Source: an uncultured Granulosicoccaceae bacterium
GTDB lineage: Bacteria; Pseudomonadota; Gammaproteobacteria; CALCKW01
Assembly (NCBI GenBank): GCA_937965695.1
Contig: CALCKW010000009.1
Coordinates: 1 to 64,000 of the forward strand
DNA: 64,000 nucleotides
Direction: 5' to 3'
The notes beneath the pieces were generated by a model. It saw only the letters and a program-made list of their open reading frames with translations. It was not told the origin of the DNA and searched no databases. The first letter of the stretch is position 1. Each line of letters begins with the position of its first letter. Positions 54,686 to 63,968 of the stretch are shown in pieces. The translations under genes and the position numbers were made by a program.

Positions 54686-54845
54686 GGGAGTCCCAGATTA
54701 AGTTCAGGCAGTGACGTCGGCATGAAATATTTGGACACAGCAAGGCGAGAATCGACGGCACAGTGGTGCTTTAGCTAGATTTGCAACGCGGCTGAGCCGA
54801 ATTTGACGCCCCGACGGTGCGAGCATGAATTGATCAGAGGTTCCC
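54686..54845. mobile_element. MITE-like repeat, second full-length copy
   Basis: The 160-base element begins GGGAGTCCCAGA and ends with TCAGAGGTTCCC. It aligns end to end with 16088-16249, sharing for example GCTAGATTTGCAACGCGG and GACGGTGC/TACGGTGC. It is bordered by CTAG on both sides (54683-54686 and 54845-54848), which looks like a four-base target duplication. It sits between the GNAT and xthA genes and disrupts neither. Confidence 0.76.
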
Positions 54846-54896
54846 TAGCAGTAAATTTTAAATCGGGCCGACCACCCCTGTTAACTCGGACACACC

Positions 54897-55727
54897 ATGA
54901 AAATCGTTTCATTTAACGTCAATAGCGTTCGTCAACGTTTGCATCAGCTGCAAGCATTGATTGATCAACACTCGCCTGAGATTATTGGTCTTCAAGAGAC
55001 CAAAGTCAGCGATCCAGATTTCCCAGTGGCCGATATAGAAGCACTGGGTTACAAGGTTGTATTTCACGGCCAGAAAACACACTACGGTGTGGCGATACTC
55101 AGTAAAAAAGAACCTATTCGTGTCATCAAAGGTTTTGGTAGCGACGATGACAACGCGCAAAAACGCTGGATCGGAATCGAGTACCCCTTAGCTGATGGTC
55201 AAACCCTGCACGTCTACAACGGATACTTCCCACAGGGCGAAGCACGGGATCACACCGTGAAATTCCCTGCAAAAGAGCGCTTCTACGCTGATGCGTTGAC
55301 GTGTCTCCTCGAACACGATCCAAAACAAAACATACTGATGATGGGTGACTTTAATGTGGCCCCTGTAGAAGCCGACATTGGCATCGGACCGGATAACGCA
55401 AAACGCTGGTTACGCACAGGCAAATCTAGTTTTTTACCCGAAGAGAGAGAATGGCTGCAACGACTTGCCGATTGGGGTCTGACGGACACGTATCGGCATT
55501 TATACCCTGACAGCACTGATTTTTACAGTTGGTTTGACTATCGATCCAAAGGGTTTGAGCGAGAGCCGCGACGTGGACTGCGTATCGACCATCTATACGC
55601 CAGTGCTCCACTACTGGATAAACTCAACGACAGCAGCATGGACTACGATATTCGCGCGATGGAAAAACCCTCGGACCACTGCCCCGTCTGGAGTAGCTTT
55701 GATCTACAAGCGGGAGCGAGTGCATGA
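54897..55727 (+). CDS. xthA: Exodeoxyribonuclease III
   Basis: A 276-residue AP endonuclease/exonuclease of the EEP superfamily. The motifs are LQETKV (metal-binding glutamate, about 35), MMGDFNVAP (about 148-156), LRIDHLYAS and the catalytic histidine in SDHCPVW near the end. It cuts DNA at abasic sites and degrades 3' ends of duplex DNA during base-excision repair. It is followed by a translationally coupled AIG2-like gene. Confidence 0.97.
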   Translation: MKIVSFNVNSVRQRLHQLQALIDQHSPEIIGLQETKVSDPDFPVADIEALGYKVVFHGQKTHYGVAILSKKEPIRVIKGFGSDDDNAQKRWIGIEYPLADGQTLHVYNGYFPQGEARDHTVKFPAKERFYADALTCLLEHDPKQNILMMGDFNVAPVEADIGIGPDNAKRWLRTGKSSFLPEEREWLQRLADWGLTDTYRHLYPDSTDFYSWFDYRSKGFEREPRRGLRIDHLYASAPLLDKLNDSSMDYDIRAMEKPSDHCPVWSSFDLQAGASA

Positions 55728-56212
55728 ATTGGTTTTTCTTTGGAAGCTTGATGGATCAAGAAGTTCTAGAAATAGTAGCTGGTCGTACTGTACTCAAAGA
55801 AGAAATGATCATTGCTGACCTGCCAGGCTATCGACGGGTAAGTGTTGCGAACGAAACCTACCCCGCCTTGCAACATACACCGGAGAGCACCGTTGAAGGG
55901 CTACTTGTCGAGAGCTTAGATGCGACAGAATCTCTCCGAGTCATTTATTTTGAAGGCGAAGAATACAAACCGGAAGAAGTACAATTAAAGTTAAAAAACC
56001 AAAAGCCCGTTAGTGCTTTTTGCTTTCTGCCTTCACCTGATTTGCCGACCATAGATTTAGAGTGGAACTTTAAAGAATGGCAAAAGCAACACCTAGAAGA
56101 ATTTTTGCACCTGACCGAAGAATGGATGTCTAGCTACGGTAATCTAGAATTCGCTGAGGTAAACGCTCAGTGGTTACAGTCGCGCGAAGATGGCGATTGG
56201 GCGAAGAAATAA
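55724..56212 (+). CDS. AIG2/gamma-glutamylcyclotransferase-like protein
   Basis: A 162-residue protein that starts MNWFFFGSLMDQEVLE, the YGSL-type substrate loop of the GGCT fold. It continues with GYRRVSVANETYPAL and a candidate catalytic glutamate in YFEGEEYKPEEV. It is coupled to xthA (ATGA). It is a different subgroup from the GGCT-like protein at 17648. Its activity is unknown. Confidence 0.85.
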   Translation: MNWFFFGSLMDQEVLEIVAGRTVLKEEMIIADLPGYRRVSVANETYPALQHTPESTVEGLLVESLDATESLRVIYFEGEEYKPEEVQLKLKNQKPVSAFCFLPSPDLPTIDLEWNFKEWQKQHLEEFLHLTEEWMSSYGNLEFAEVNAQWLQSREDGDWAKK

Positions 56213-56216
56213 ATGC

Positions 56217-57059
56217 CTAGGAGCTCGCCGCGGAATCACCTAAACCGAGTTCCCATGCTTGTATTGCCAACTTGCGTTCCAAACCCCAACGATAACCACC
56301 CTGCCCTGTGTCAGCCCTAATTACCCGATGACACGGGATTAATAACGCGAGTGGGTTGGTACCGACAGCGGTGCCAACAGCGCGTGCAGCTCCTGACTTA
56401 TCTATTGACCGAGCCAGTTGACCATAGCTGCATCTGGCAGCCATTGGCAAACGCAACAACGCTTGCCACACGCTAAGTTGAAATGGGCTACCCGCCAGTA
56501 GCAGCTGCAGTTCTCCACCCCAGGCTGGAGCAAAAATTTTGTCCACGAGTTGTAATGTACTTAACCTATCCTCCAAATATTCTGCTTTTGGCAGGCGCTT
56601 TTTCATCTCCGCAACAGCAGAAGGAGCACCCCCAGCACCAATGAAGACGAGCGTAACCAACCCACGCTCAGATTGGCCAACCAAGGTTTCACCAAAGGGG
56701 CTCTCATGGACACCGTATCGAATTGTGAGCCCTAATCCACCGAGCTTATACTCGCCTGGTGTCATCGCCTCATGCCGAATAAATAGATCGTGTAAACGAG
56801 ATGGACTACTCAGACCTGTCTCGAAACTCGCATCCAAGACACTCTCTCCCGCCGCCAATAACTTTCTAGCGTGTTGAACACTTAAGTGCTCAACAAATCG
56901 TTTGGGACTGACACCGACCCATTTTTTGAATTGGCGCTGGAAGTGATGTTCTGATACACCCGATTGGGCCGCAATTTCACTTAGACTTGGTTGCTCATCA
57001 TAGTGTTCGGAAAGCCAACGCAGACTCGCTTCAAAGCGTTTATAGTTGTTGTCTTGCAT
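56217..57059 (-). CDS. AraC-type HTH / methylated-DNA-[protein]-cysteine methyltransferase fusion
   Basis: A 280-residue protein. Residues about 1-100 are an AraC/XylS helix-turn-helix domain (SLSEIAAQSGVSEHHFQRQFKKWVG). The C-terminal half is a DNA O6-alkylguanine methyltransferase with the active cysteine in PCHRVIRADTGQGGYRWG. This is Ada without its N-terminal zinc/phosphotriester domain. It repairs O6-alkylguanine and may also regulate genes. It converges on the AIG2-like gene with a four-base gap. Confidence 0.94.
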   Translation of the reverse strand: MQDNNYKRFEASLRWLSEHYDEQPSLSEIAAQSGVSEHHFQRQFKKWVGVSPKRFVEHLSVQHARKLLAAGESVLDASFETGLSSPSRLHDLFIRHEAMTPGEYKLGGLGLTIRYGVHESPFGETLVGQSERGLVTLVFIGAGGAPSAVAEMKKRLPKAEYLEDRLSTLQLVDKIFAPAWGGELQLLLAGSPFQLSVWQALLRLPMAARCSYGQLARSIDKSGAARAVGTAVGTNPLALLIPCHRVIRADTGQGGYRWGLERKLAIQAWELGLGDSAASS

Positions 57060-57145
57060 CTAGGTAGCCCTATTAATCAACTGACGTATATTATGTCGTC
57101 GATCTAAACTCTGTGACACCCAGATCTTGCGCCGAATATATTTCA

Positions 57146-58129
57146 CTAAAGTGTGCGTAGTTTTACATTGGAAAAGTACTTGTCACGCGCGGTTGCCGAT
57201 CCTAGCGCGGTTGCTTCATCAACCATCTCGGCGTTGAGATGAGGTGCAAACAATTCGATGAAGTCATACATAAACCCACGCAACTTAGCGGCCTTCCGAA
57301 AAGCAATGTGCGTCGTACTGTGACTGAATAACCGGTCGGCGTCTAAAGCGACTAAACCTTCACCGGCAGATTCAGCGACAGACAGCTCAGCGACAATACC
57401 CACCCCTAATCCTAAACGCACATAGGTTTTAATGACATCAGCATCGGATGCCGTCAACACAACATTGGGTTTCAATCCGCTGCGCCTAAAAGCATCATCA
57501 AGTTTTGATTGACCTGTAAACCCGAACACATAGGTGATCAAAGGATAGGTACTCAGCGCCTCAAGGGTAAGACCATCAAGCGCATCGATCTTTTGCAGGG
57601 GATGACCTTCCGGCACCAGCACTGCTCGATGCCAGTGATAACAGGGCAGCATGACTAGGTCTGCGAATAACGACATACCTTCAGTGGCTATCGCAAAATC
57701 GACCAACCCGCTGGCCGCCATTTCAGCAATCTGCCCCGGTGTACCCTGATGCATGTGAAGCACCACATGCGGATATTGCTCGCGAAATTTTTCGATAATG
57801 GGTGGCAATACATAACGTGCTTGCGTATGCGTGGTAGCTATGCGCAACTCACCCACATTCGGATTAGCGTGTTCACGGCCCACCGTTCGAATATCTTCAA
57901 TTTGCTGCAACACCGAATCAGCAATTTCTATTATTCGCTCCCCCGCGGGAGTCACCTGTGTAATCTGCTTACCGCTGCGTTGAAAAATCTCAACGCCAAT
58001 CTCGTCTTCTAACTGGCGAATCTGCTTACTTACACCAGGTTGTGAAGTGAACAGAGCGTCCGCCGTCTGGGAGACGTTAAGGTCGTGCCGCACCATGGCG
58101 ACAATATAACGAAGTTGTTGCAGTTTCAC
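57146..58129 (-). CDS. cysB: LysR-family regulator CysB
   Basis: 327 residues from a GTG with AGGGA six bases upstream, giving MKLQQLRYIVAMVRHDLNVS, the conserved CysB start. The HTH (TADALFTSQPGVSKQIRQLE) and effector domain (THTQARYVLPPIIEKFREQYP) match CysB throughout, and the length is near E. coli's 324. CysB activates sulfur assimilation genes in response to N-acetylserine. It is transcribed in the same direction as prfC, 71 bases downstream of it. Confidence 0.94.
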   Translation of the reverse strand: MKLQQLRYIVAMVRHDLNVSQTADALFTSQPGVSKQIRQLEDEIGVEIFQRSGKQITQVTPAGERIIEIADSVLQQIEDIRTVGREHANPNVGELRIATTHTQARYVLPPIIEKFREQYPHVVLHMHQGTPGQIAEMAASGLVDFAIATEGMSLFADLVMLPCYHWHRAVLVPEGHPLQKIDALDGLTLEALSTYPLITYVFGFTGQSKLDDAFRRSGLKPNVVLTASDADVIKTYVRLGLGVGIVAELSVAESAGEGLVALDADRLFSHSTTHIAFRKAAKLRGFMYDFIELFAPHLNAEMVDEATALGSATARDKYFSNVKLRTL

Positions 58130-58200
58130 AGCAATCCCTGCACGCAATTAGTCACGTGAATGTTCTGTTGAAATCGTTGAACGGCATTGGCTGCATATAA

Positions 58201-59823
58201 TTACAAACCACCTTGTTCACGAGTGGCTAAGAATTTGACATCCGGCCAACGCTCTTCAGCCATACTCAAGTTAACACGCGTAGAAGCCAAATAGACGAGT
58301 TCACCCGCGTGATCGACAGAGAGGTTCGCGGCTAATTTTTCGCGAAAGTCTCGAAGCATTTTTTCATCGTCACAACTTATCCACCGCGCCATTTTGACTT
58401 GTACAGACTCGAACTGACAGTCCACTTTGTATTCGTCTTTCAAACGTTGCGCAACAACTTCAAATTGCAAGATACCCACCGCCCCCAAGACTAAATCATT
58501 GGACTGCATGGGTTTAAACAACTGTGTAGCGCCTTCTTCACAGAGTTGTGATAGGCCTTTTTGCAGTTGTTTCATCTTCAAAGGATCTTTTAAACGTGCT
58601 CGGCGGAACAGCTCAGGTGCAAAGTTAGGAATGCCTGTAAAAGTCAATTTTTCACCCACAGTGAAAGTGTCGCCGATACGGATAGTGCCGTGGTTGTGCA
58701 ATCCAATAATGTCGCCAGAAAACGCTTCGTCCACATGACCGCGGTCTGAAGCGAGGAACGTCAGTGCATCTGCAAATTTGACGTCTTTGCCCGCGCGAAC
58801 ATGATGCGCCTTCATACCGCGCTTATACTGCCCAGAACAAATACGCATGAAAGCGACTCGATCGCGGTGCTGTGGATCCATGTTGGCTTGAATTTTAAAA
58901 ACAAAGCCGCTGAATTTAGGCTCAAGCGGATCCACTTCACGTGTCAATGTCGAGTGCGGTTGTGGACCGGGAGCAAACTTAACAAAATCAGCCAGCAGTT
59001 CTTCTACACCAAAATTGTTTATCGCTGAGCCAAAAAACACCGGCGTCAACTCACCAGCCAAATATTCTTCCAGCACAAAGGGATTGCTAGCACCTTGCAC
59101 CAATTCCAACTCTTCACGCAGTTCCTCTACCTGCGAGCCTAAAAGCTCGTCCAATCTTGGATTGTCCAAGCCTTTTACTGTCTCGCCTTCTTGTACTTTG
59201 CCGTTATGGTTGGGGCTGAAAAAAGTAACGGTGTCGTTTTCGATATGATAGACACCTTTAAATCGTTTTCCCATTCCAATGGGCCAACTGATAGGCGCGC
59301 ATCGGATACCTAGTGACGATTCCACTTCATCGAGCAGATCAATCGCATCACGACCCTCACGATCGAGTTTGTTGATGAAGGTCATCACCGGCGTGTTGCG
59401 CAGACGGCAAATCTCCATCAATTTCTCGGTGCGTTTTTCGACACCTTTGGCTACGTCTATTACCATTAAGGCTGAATCTACAGCGGTCAAGGTCCGGTAG
59501 GTATCTTCCGAGAAATCTTCATGGCCAGGTGTGTCTAGCAAATTCACCATGCAGTCGCCGTAGGGGAATTGCATCACCGAGGAGGTTACCGAAATCCCCC
59601 GCTCTTGCTCCATGGTCATCCAATCAGAAGTAGCATGTCGCGCCGCTTTACGCCCTTTGACGGAACCCGCGAGCTGAATCGCTCCACCGAACAGCAATAG
59701 CTTCTCGGTCAGGGTCGTCTTGCCCGCATCCGGGTGAGAGATGATGGCGAAGGTTCGCCGACGATTGATTTCTTGTTCCAGTTCCATCGTGCTTACAGTC
59801 TTTGCGCTTGATTGATAGCCCAT
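58201..59823 (-). CDS. prfC: Peptide chain release factor 3
   Basis: A 540-residue translational GTPase. G1 is [14 protein letters not shown]2 lies around [16 protein letters not shown]3 is DTPGHEDFS and G4 is NKLDRE, followed by the RF3-specific domains II and III. RF3-GTP recycles RF1 and RF2 from ribosomes after termination. The ATG at 59823 has an AGGAGG 14 bases upstream, rather far. A second ATG at 59787 fits the family alignment better ([16 protein letters not shown]). Either could be the start. Confidence 0.97.
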   Translation of the reverse strand: MGYQSSAKTVSTMELEQEINRRRTFAIISHPDAGKTTLTEKLLLFGGAIQLAGSVKGRKAARHATSDWMTMEQERGISVTSSVMQFPYGDCMVNLLDTPGHEDFSEDTYRTLTAVDSALMVIDVAKGVEKRTEKLMEICRLRNTPVMTFINKLDREGRDAIDLLDEVESSLGIRCAPISWPIGMGKRFKGVYHIENDTVTFFSPNHNGKVQEGETVKGLDNPRLDELLGSQVEELREELELVQGASNPFVLEEYLAGELTPVFFGSAINNFGVEELLADFVKFAPGPQPHSTLTREVDPLEPKFSGFVFKIQANMDPQHRDRVAFMRICSGQYKRGMKAHHVRAGKDVKFADALTFLASDRGHVDEAFSGDIIGLHNHGTIRIGDTFTVGEKLTFTGIPNFAPELFRRARLKDPLKMKQLQKGLSQLCEEGATQLFKPMQSNDLVLGAVGILQFEVVAQRLKDEYKVDCQFESVQVKMARWISCDDEKMLRDFREKLAANLSVDHAGELVYLASTRVNLSMAEERWPDVKFLATREQGGL

Positions 59824-60024
59824 CAGTATAACGCAGTCCTCCTAGCTGTTTCAGTGCTTTGCGATCGGCTTAGCATGCCCACAGAACGGACTATCCACCT
59901 TCGCTTGCGATTGAGCCAATTCGCGACAGGGGATAAAAAGTCATGAGTTGCTAAAAGAGTTTGACAGGTGCTCTGAGCATTAATCAGACTGTTGTCTTGC
60001 CCTACAGAGTTTGGCCTATCTACC

Positions 60025-61014
60025 ATGTCCGCAAAGCCTAATCGCCATCGTCAATTGCGAGCCTTTTGTTTCGCAGCGCAGACTGGCAGCATTTCAAAAG
60101 CAGCTGTACAACTCAACTTGAGCCAACCATCAATTTCGCTGCAAATTCAAGCGCTGGAGCGCGAGTTAGGTGTCAACGTGTTCGAACGTCGAGGCCCCAA
60201 GATACAGCTCACTCCTGCGGGAGAACTCTTATTAGAAATGGCACAGCCGCTTGTGGACGGCATTGAACATTTGCCATCCGCTTTCCTCGCTCGCCTTGGG
60301 GATGTTGACAAAGGCTATTTGGATATAGCTGCTGGGGAATCGACGCTGCTTTATTTGCTCCCCAATATTACCAAGAAGTTTAGCGACACCTACCCGCAAG
60401 TGACGGTTCGGCTGCATAACGTCACAGGTCAAGACGGTATGGAAAAATTGCGGGCCGATGAGGTGGAGTTCGCTGTCGGCTCAATGCTGGATGTACCAGA
60501 TGATATGGATTACTACCCTATCTTCACCTATGCACCGACGCTGATTACACCACCGGATCACCCACTCAGTAAGTTGGACAATATCACCCTGAATGACATT
60601 GGAAAATACGGTTTGATTCTGCCACCCCGACATCTTGCTACTTGGCGAGTGGTCGATCTCGTTTTCCAACAACACAAGGTGCCCTATCGCGTACACCTAG
60701 AGGCTGGTGGCTGGGAAGTCATCAAGCGTTACGTTGCAAAGAATCTAGGCGTTAGTATCGTCACCAGTATCTGTCTACAAGAAGACGAACCCTTGTTTAC
60801 CTACCCGCTTTCAGCCTATTTTCCAGATCGGAGCTACGGCGTTGTCATCAGACGGGGAAAATTTATTAGCCCTCAAGCTAAATGCTTTTTGAACACGCTA
60901 GAGCCCAACTTTGAACATCTGAAGAGTGTGGAGTCGCATTCCTCCAGTAACAGTCTGCTCAGTAGCACCCGACATCGCGTGCAGGGGAGCCAGAGCCTAG
61001 AGGATGACAACTAA
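60025..61014 (+). CDS. LysR-family transcriptional regulator, CysB/Cbl-like group
   Basis: 329 residues from the ATG at 60025. The HTH is SISKAAVQLNLSQPSISLQIQALEREL, and the effector domain opens GYLDIAAGESTLLYLLPNITKKF. The overall pattern resembles CysB/CbbR-type regulators that sense small anionic metabolites. The C-terminal 35 residues are Ser-rich and poorly structured. Its stop overlaps the Nudix start (TAATG), an unusual close linkage for a regulator. The target genes are unknown. Confidence 0.88.
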   Translation: MSAKPNRHRQLRAFCFAAQTGSISKAAVQLNLSQPSISLQIQALERELGVNVFERRGPKIQLTPAGELLLEMAQPLVDGIEHLPSAFLARLGDVDKGYLDIAAGESTLLYLLPNITKKFSDTYPQVTVRLHNVTGQDGMEKLRADEVEFAVGSMLDVPDDMDYYPIFTYAPTLITPPDHPLSKLDNITLNDIGKYGLILPPRHLATWRVVDLVFQQHKVPYRVHLEAGGWEVIKRYVAKNLGVSIVTSICLQEDEPLFTYPLSAYFPDRSYGVVIRRGKFISPQAKCFLNTLEPNFEHLKSVESHSSSNSLLSSTRHRVQGSQSLEDDN

Positions 61015-61466
61015 TGAGTGAAGCGGTATGGACACCTCGAATGACCGTTTCAGCAGTCATTGAACGAGATGGCAAATATCTCCTCGTCGAAGAACTTGAT
61101 GATGACGGTGAACACGTCTTCAACCAACCTGCAGGTCACTTGGAAGATAAAGAAAGCTTGCTGCAAGCAGTTGAACGCGAAGTATTAGAAGAAACAGGCT
61201 ACCAGTTCAGCCCTCAATCGTTCACCGGCCTCTATCGTTGGCAGGCACCAAAAGCGGGCTTAACATTCATGCGATTGAACTTTATCGGGAATGTTGGTGA
61301 CGAAGTGCTGTCCCATAGGTTAGACGCAGATATAATCGCTACGCACTGGCTGAGCCGAGAACAAATTCTCACTCTCAGATTGCGAAGTCCGTTAGTTTTG
61401 CAGTGCATTGATGATTACCTCAAGCGTCCCCATTATTCGCTTTGCGCCCTCATTGACCACCCTTAA
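61014..61466 (+). CDS. nudJ: Nudix hydrolase (NudJ/phosphatase-like)
   Basis: A 150-residue protein with a complete Nudix box [23 protein letters not shown] (written here in two parts: [10 protein letters not shown] and REVLEETGY; about residues 40-62). The length, [18 protein letters not shown] opening and position directly before mnmA match E. coli NudJ, which hydrolyses HMP-PP and nucleoside triphosphates. It lies 16 bases before the mnmA start. Confidence 0.92.
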   Translation: MSEAVWTPRMTVSAVIERDGKYLLVEELDDDGEHVFNQPAGHLEDKESLLQAVEREVLEETGYQFSPQSFTGLYRWQAPKAGLTFMRLNFIGNVGDEVLSHRLDADIIATHWLSREQILTLRLRSPLVLQCIDDYLKRPHYSLCALIDHP

Positions 61467-61482
61467 GAGCGAATTGATTTTC

Positions 61483-62589
61483 ATGAGTACTAACGCTAAA
61501 AACACTATCGTCATCGGCATGTCGGGTGGTGTTGACTCTTCTGTCGCCGCTCACTTGCTCGTACAAGCAGGACATACGGTGGTGGGTGTATTTATGCAAA
61601 ATTGGGAAGATGAAGAAGGCGACTGTACAGCCCGACAAGATTATAAGGATGCTTCTGCGGTTTGCACGCAACTCGGTATAGAGCTACATGCTGTAAATTT
61701 TGCAGCCGAATATTGGGACCGCGTGTTTAGCCACTTTCTCAGCGAGTATCAAGCGGGTCGCACACCCAATCCTGACATTCTTTGTAATCGAGAAATCAAA
61801 TTTAAAGCATTCCTCGACTACGCCCGGGAGCTGGGAGCAGACACCATTGCGACTGGCCATTATACGAGACACGGGCAAATAGACGGTGAACCCGCTCTCC
61901 TTCGTGGCGTTGATAACAATAAAGATCAGAGCTATTTTCTACACGCTTTGACTCCTCAACAGCTTGCTCCCAGTATTTTCCCCTTGGGCGGCATGGAAAA
62001 AACGCGTGTGCGCGAAATAGCCCGTGAGGCCAATCTGCATGTAGCTGCGAAAAAAGACAGCACTGGCATCTGCTTTATTGGGGAACGCCATTTTAACGAA
62101 TTTCTCAGCACTTACCTTCCAGCTCAATCGGGAGAGATTGTCGGTCCCCATGGAGAAGTCGTTGGCAAACACAGCGGTTTGATGTACTACACCCTTGGCC
62201 AACGCCGAGGACTTGGCGTTGGCGGCAGCCAATCACATAGCGAAGATGCATGGTTTGTGTCGCATAAGTCACTGGCGAACAATCAGCTGCATGTTGTGCA
62301 AGGTCACGACAACCCAGCACTGTTTAGGCAAGAATTTCAGGTAGACAAGATCAACTGGTGTCGAGTAAAACCTGCAGAAAACACCTTCCGCTGCACCTCA
62401 AAAATACGCTATCGTCAGAGTGATCAAGCCTGCACTTTGCATTTAAGTGAAGATAAACGCCGAGCGCGAGTCGTTTTTGATGTGACAACGAGAGCGGTTA
62501 CACCAGGACAGAGCGCAGTGTTTTATCAAGGAGACGAATGTCTCGGTGGCGGTGTCATCTGTGACTTTGAAGCCACAACGGAGAAATAA
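61483..62589 (+). CDS. mnmA: tRNA-specific 2-thiouridylase MnmA
   Basis: 368 residues from the ATG at 61483; the upstream part of the open frame lies inside the Nudix gene. The PP-loop is [15 protein letters not shown] (about 12-26). The two catalytic cysteines lie in [13 protein letters not shown] and GICFIGER. It thiolates U34 of Lys, Glu and Gln tRNAs using sulfur relayed from IscS and Tus proteins. It works in the same pathway as the MnmC-type enzyme at 10302. Confidence 0.98.
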   Translation: MSTNAKNTIVIGMSGGVDSSVAAHLLVQAGHTVVGVFMQNWEDEEGDCTARQDYKDASAVCTQLGIELHAVNFAAEYWDRVFSHFLSEYQAGRTPNPDILCNREIKFKAFLDYARELGADTIATGHYTRHGQIDGEPALLRGVDNNKDQSYFLHALTPQQLAPSIFPLGGMEKTRVREIAREANLHVAAKKDSTGICFIGERHFNEFLSTYLPAQSGEIVGPHGEVVGKHSGLMYYTLGQRRGLGVGGSQSHSEDAWFVSHKSLANNQLHVVQGHDNPALFRQEFQVDKINWCRVKPAENTFRCTSKIRYRQSDQACTLHLSEDKRRARVVFDVTTRAVTPGQSAVFYQGDECLGGGVICDFEATTEK

Positions 62590-63210
62590 TTGAAGAAGTC
62601 CACCGAAAACCAGGTTATGGCGCTTGCTGCTGTCATAGAAGCAGCCGCACTGGTTGATGAACTAGCGAACACCGGACGTTGTGACGAGGCTCGACAGTCG
62701 GTCGCCTTGAACAGCATTTTTAGTCTCGAATCGGAAGACCTTGAATCAATCTATGGTGGCCGACAAGCGCTTGCCCCTGGATTACAGGCATTACTGGACC
62801 AGTACACCGTAAACACAATGCCTAACGTGGATGTGGCACGCTATCAAATGGGCCTGATTCAATTACAGCGAAGACTGATGCGAAACGGCGAGATGCAGCA
62901 AAAACTGCGGGAAGGCATTGGTAGTGCTCAAACCTTATTGGAGATGAACGGTGAAATAAGTCAGGCCGTTATCGCTCGAATGGCTAGTCTCTACCAAGAT
63001 ACGATCAGCCATTTAACACCACGGATTATTGTCAAGGGAAAGCCGATATACCTGCAATCTCAAGACAGGTCTGAACGCGTCAGGGCACTACTGTTGGCCG
63101 GAATAAGAGCGGCCGTCTTGTGGGAACAATCGGGGGGTTCTCGCTGGTCGCTGCTTTTTGGCCGCCGCGCTTATCTCGAGTCAGCTCAGGTGATATTAAA
63201 TCGGCTATAA
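62590..63210 (+). CDS. hflD: High-frequency lysogenization protein HflD homologue
   Basis: A 206-residue all-helical, membrane-associated protein. It matches HflD along its length (NQVMALAAVIEAAALVDELANTG, LNSIFSLESEDLESIYGG, VARYQMGLIQLQRRLMRN). In E. coli it affects lambda lysogeny by binding CII, and its normal role is unclear. The start is a TTG directly after the mnmA stop with GGAG seven bases before it. An intrinsic terminator follows at once. Confidence 0.95.
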   Translation: MKKSTENQVMALAAVIEAAALVDELANTGRCDEARQSVALNSIFSLESEDLESIYGGRQALAPGLQALLDQYTVNTMPNVDVARYQMGLIQLQRRLMRNGEMQQKLREGIGSAQTLLEMNGEISQAVIARMASLYQDTISHLTPRIIVKGKPIYLQSQDRSERVRALLLAGIRAAVLWEQSGGSRWSLLFGRRAYLESAQVILNRL

Positions 63211-63240
63211 AAAAACCCGCCTAAGGGGCGGGTAATTTTT
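63211..63240. terminator. Intrinsic terminator after hflD, probably bidirectional
   Basis: A-run, ACCCGCC, a five-base loop, GGCGGGT and AATTTTT follow the hflD stop. A-rich and T-rich arms on both sides would also serve the convergent DUF4332 gene that ends at 63261. Confidence 0.9.
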
Positions 63241-63260
63241 CCCAACAGCTTCGCGTAAAG

Positions 63261-63968
63261 TTAAGCGTCTAAGTCGAGCTGTGACAATGGGCTTGCATAG
63301 CTTATCCAGCTAGCGATGGTGACTCTATCAGCAACGCTGCGCACTAGTTGCAATTCTGAATTTGCTGACTCAAGCTGATTGTGCAGATCTTCCACTTGAC
63401 GATCATGCAACGAATCAACGCTCATCACACCTGCCGTGACCAACAGACGTGCATGCTTACCGTCCATTCCCGGTACACGAAGCAAATCTGCCATTGTGCG
63501 CCATTCACGTACCTGGTCATTTTCCTGTTCAAGGGCGGTGGAAAGTAACCGTAGTTTGGACTCGCCTTCACTTTCGCGTAGGAGATCGTATGTAGTTCGT
63601 ATGCCTAAATCTCGCATCATGTGCAGTGCTTTGTCATTAACCCCTGGCAAATCTGCCACGCGATACTCGCCGCGCATCTGTCTACTTTCGCCAACGTTTT
63701 TAGTCACCGCGGCAGCAGCTGGCACTGCACTACTTTGACTTGCAGCAGCTTCAGTGGGCTGGCCCCCCATCGCTTGCAAACGTTTTAAGCGCGCTTGCAA
63801 CTCGTTGCGTTCTGCTTCAATTCTACCGAGCTGCAATGATAGTTCTTGTTCACGACCACCGTCGCCCCCTGACATCATTTGGCGACAACCCCAACCAACT
63901 AAAAATCCGATGGCACAAGATATCGCCAAAATGACGACAATCTCACCCATAAGATAAGTCATGCCCAT
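63261..63968 (-). CDS. DUF4332 helix-hairpin-helix protein with N-terminal membrane anchor
   Basis: 235 residues. A membrane helix (about 8-30) is followed by a short coiled coil (about 38-65, LQLGRIEAERNELQARLKRL) and an Ala/Ser-rich linker. A soluble domain with paired helix-hairpin-helix-like motifs comes next (VADLPGVNDKALHMMRDLGI and MADLLRVPGMDGKHARLLVTAGV). The latter is the DUF4332 pattern. Such folds bind DNA non-specifically in other proteins; a membrane-tethered form might contact the nucleoid. The first ATG at 63968 and a second at 63962 are both possible. Confidence 0.8.
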   Translation of the reverse strand: MGMTYLMGEIVVILAISCAIGFLVGWGCRQMMSGGDGGREQELSLQLGRIEAERNELQARLKRLQAMGGQPTEAAASQSSAVPAAAAVTKNVGESRQMRGEYRVADLPGVNDKALHMMRDLGIRTTYDLLRESEGESKLRLLSTALEQENDQVREWRTMADLLRVPGMDGKHARLLVTAGVMSVDSLHDRQVEDLHNQLESANSELQLVRSVADRVTIASWISYASPLSQLDLDA

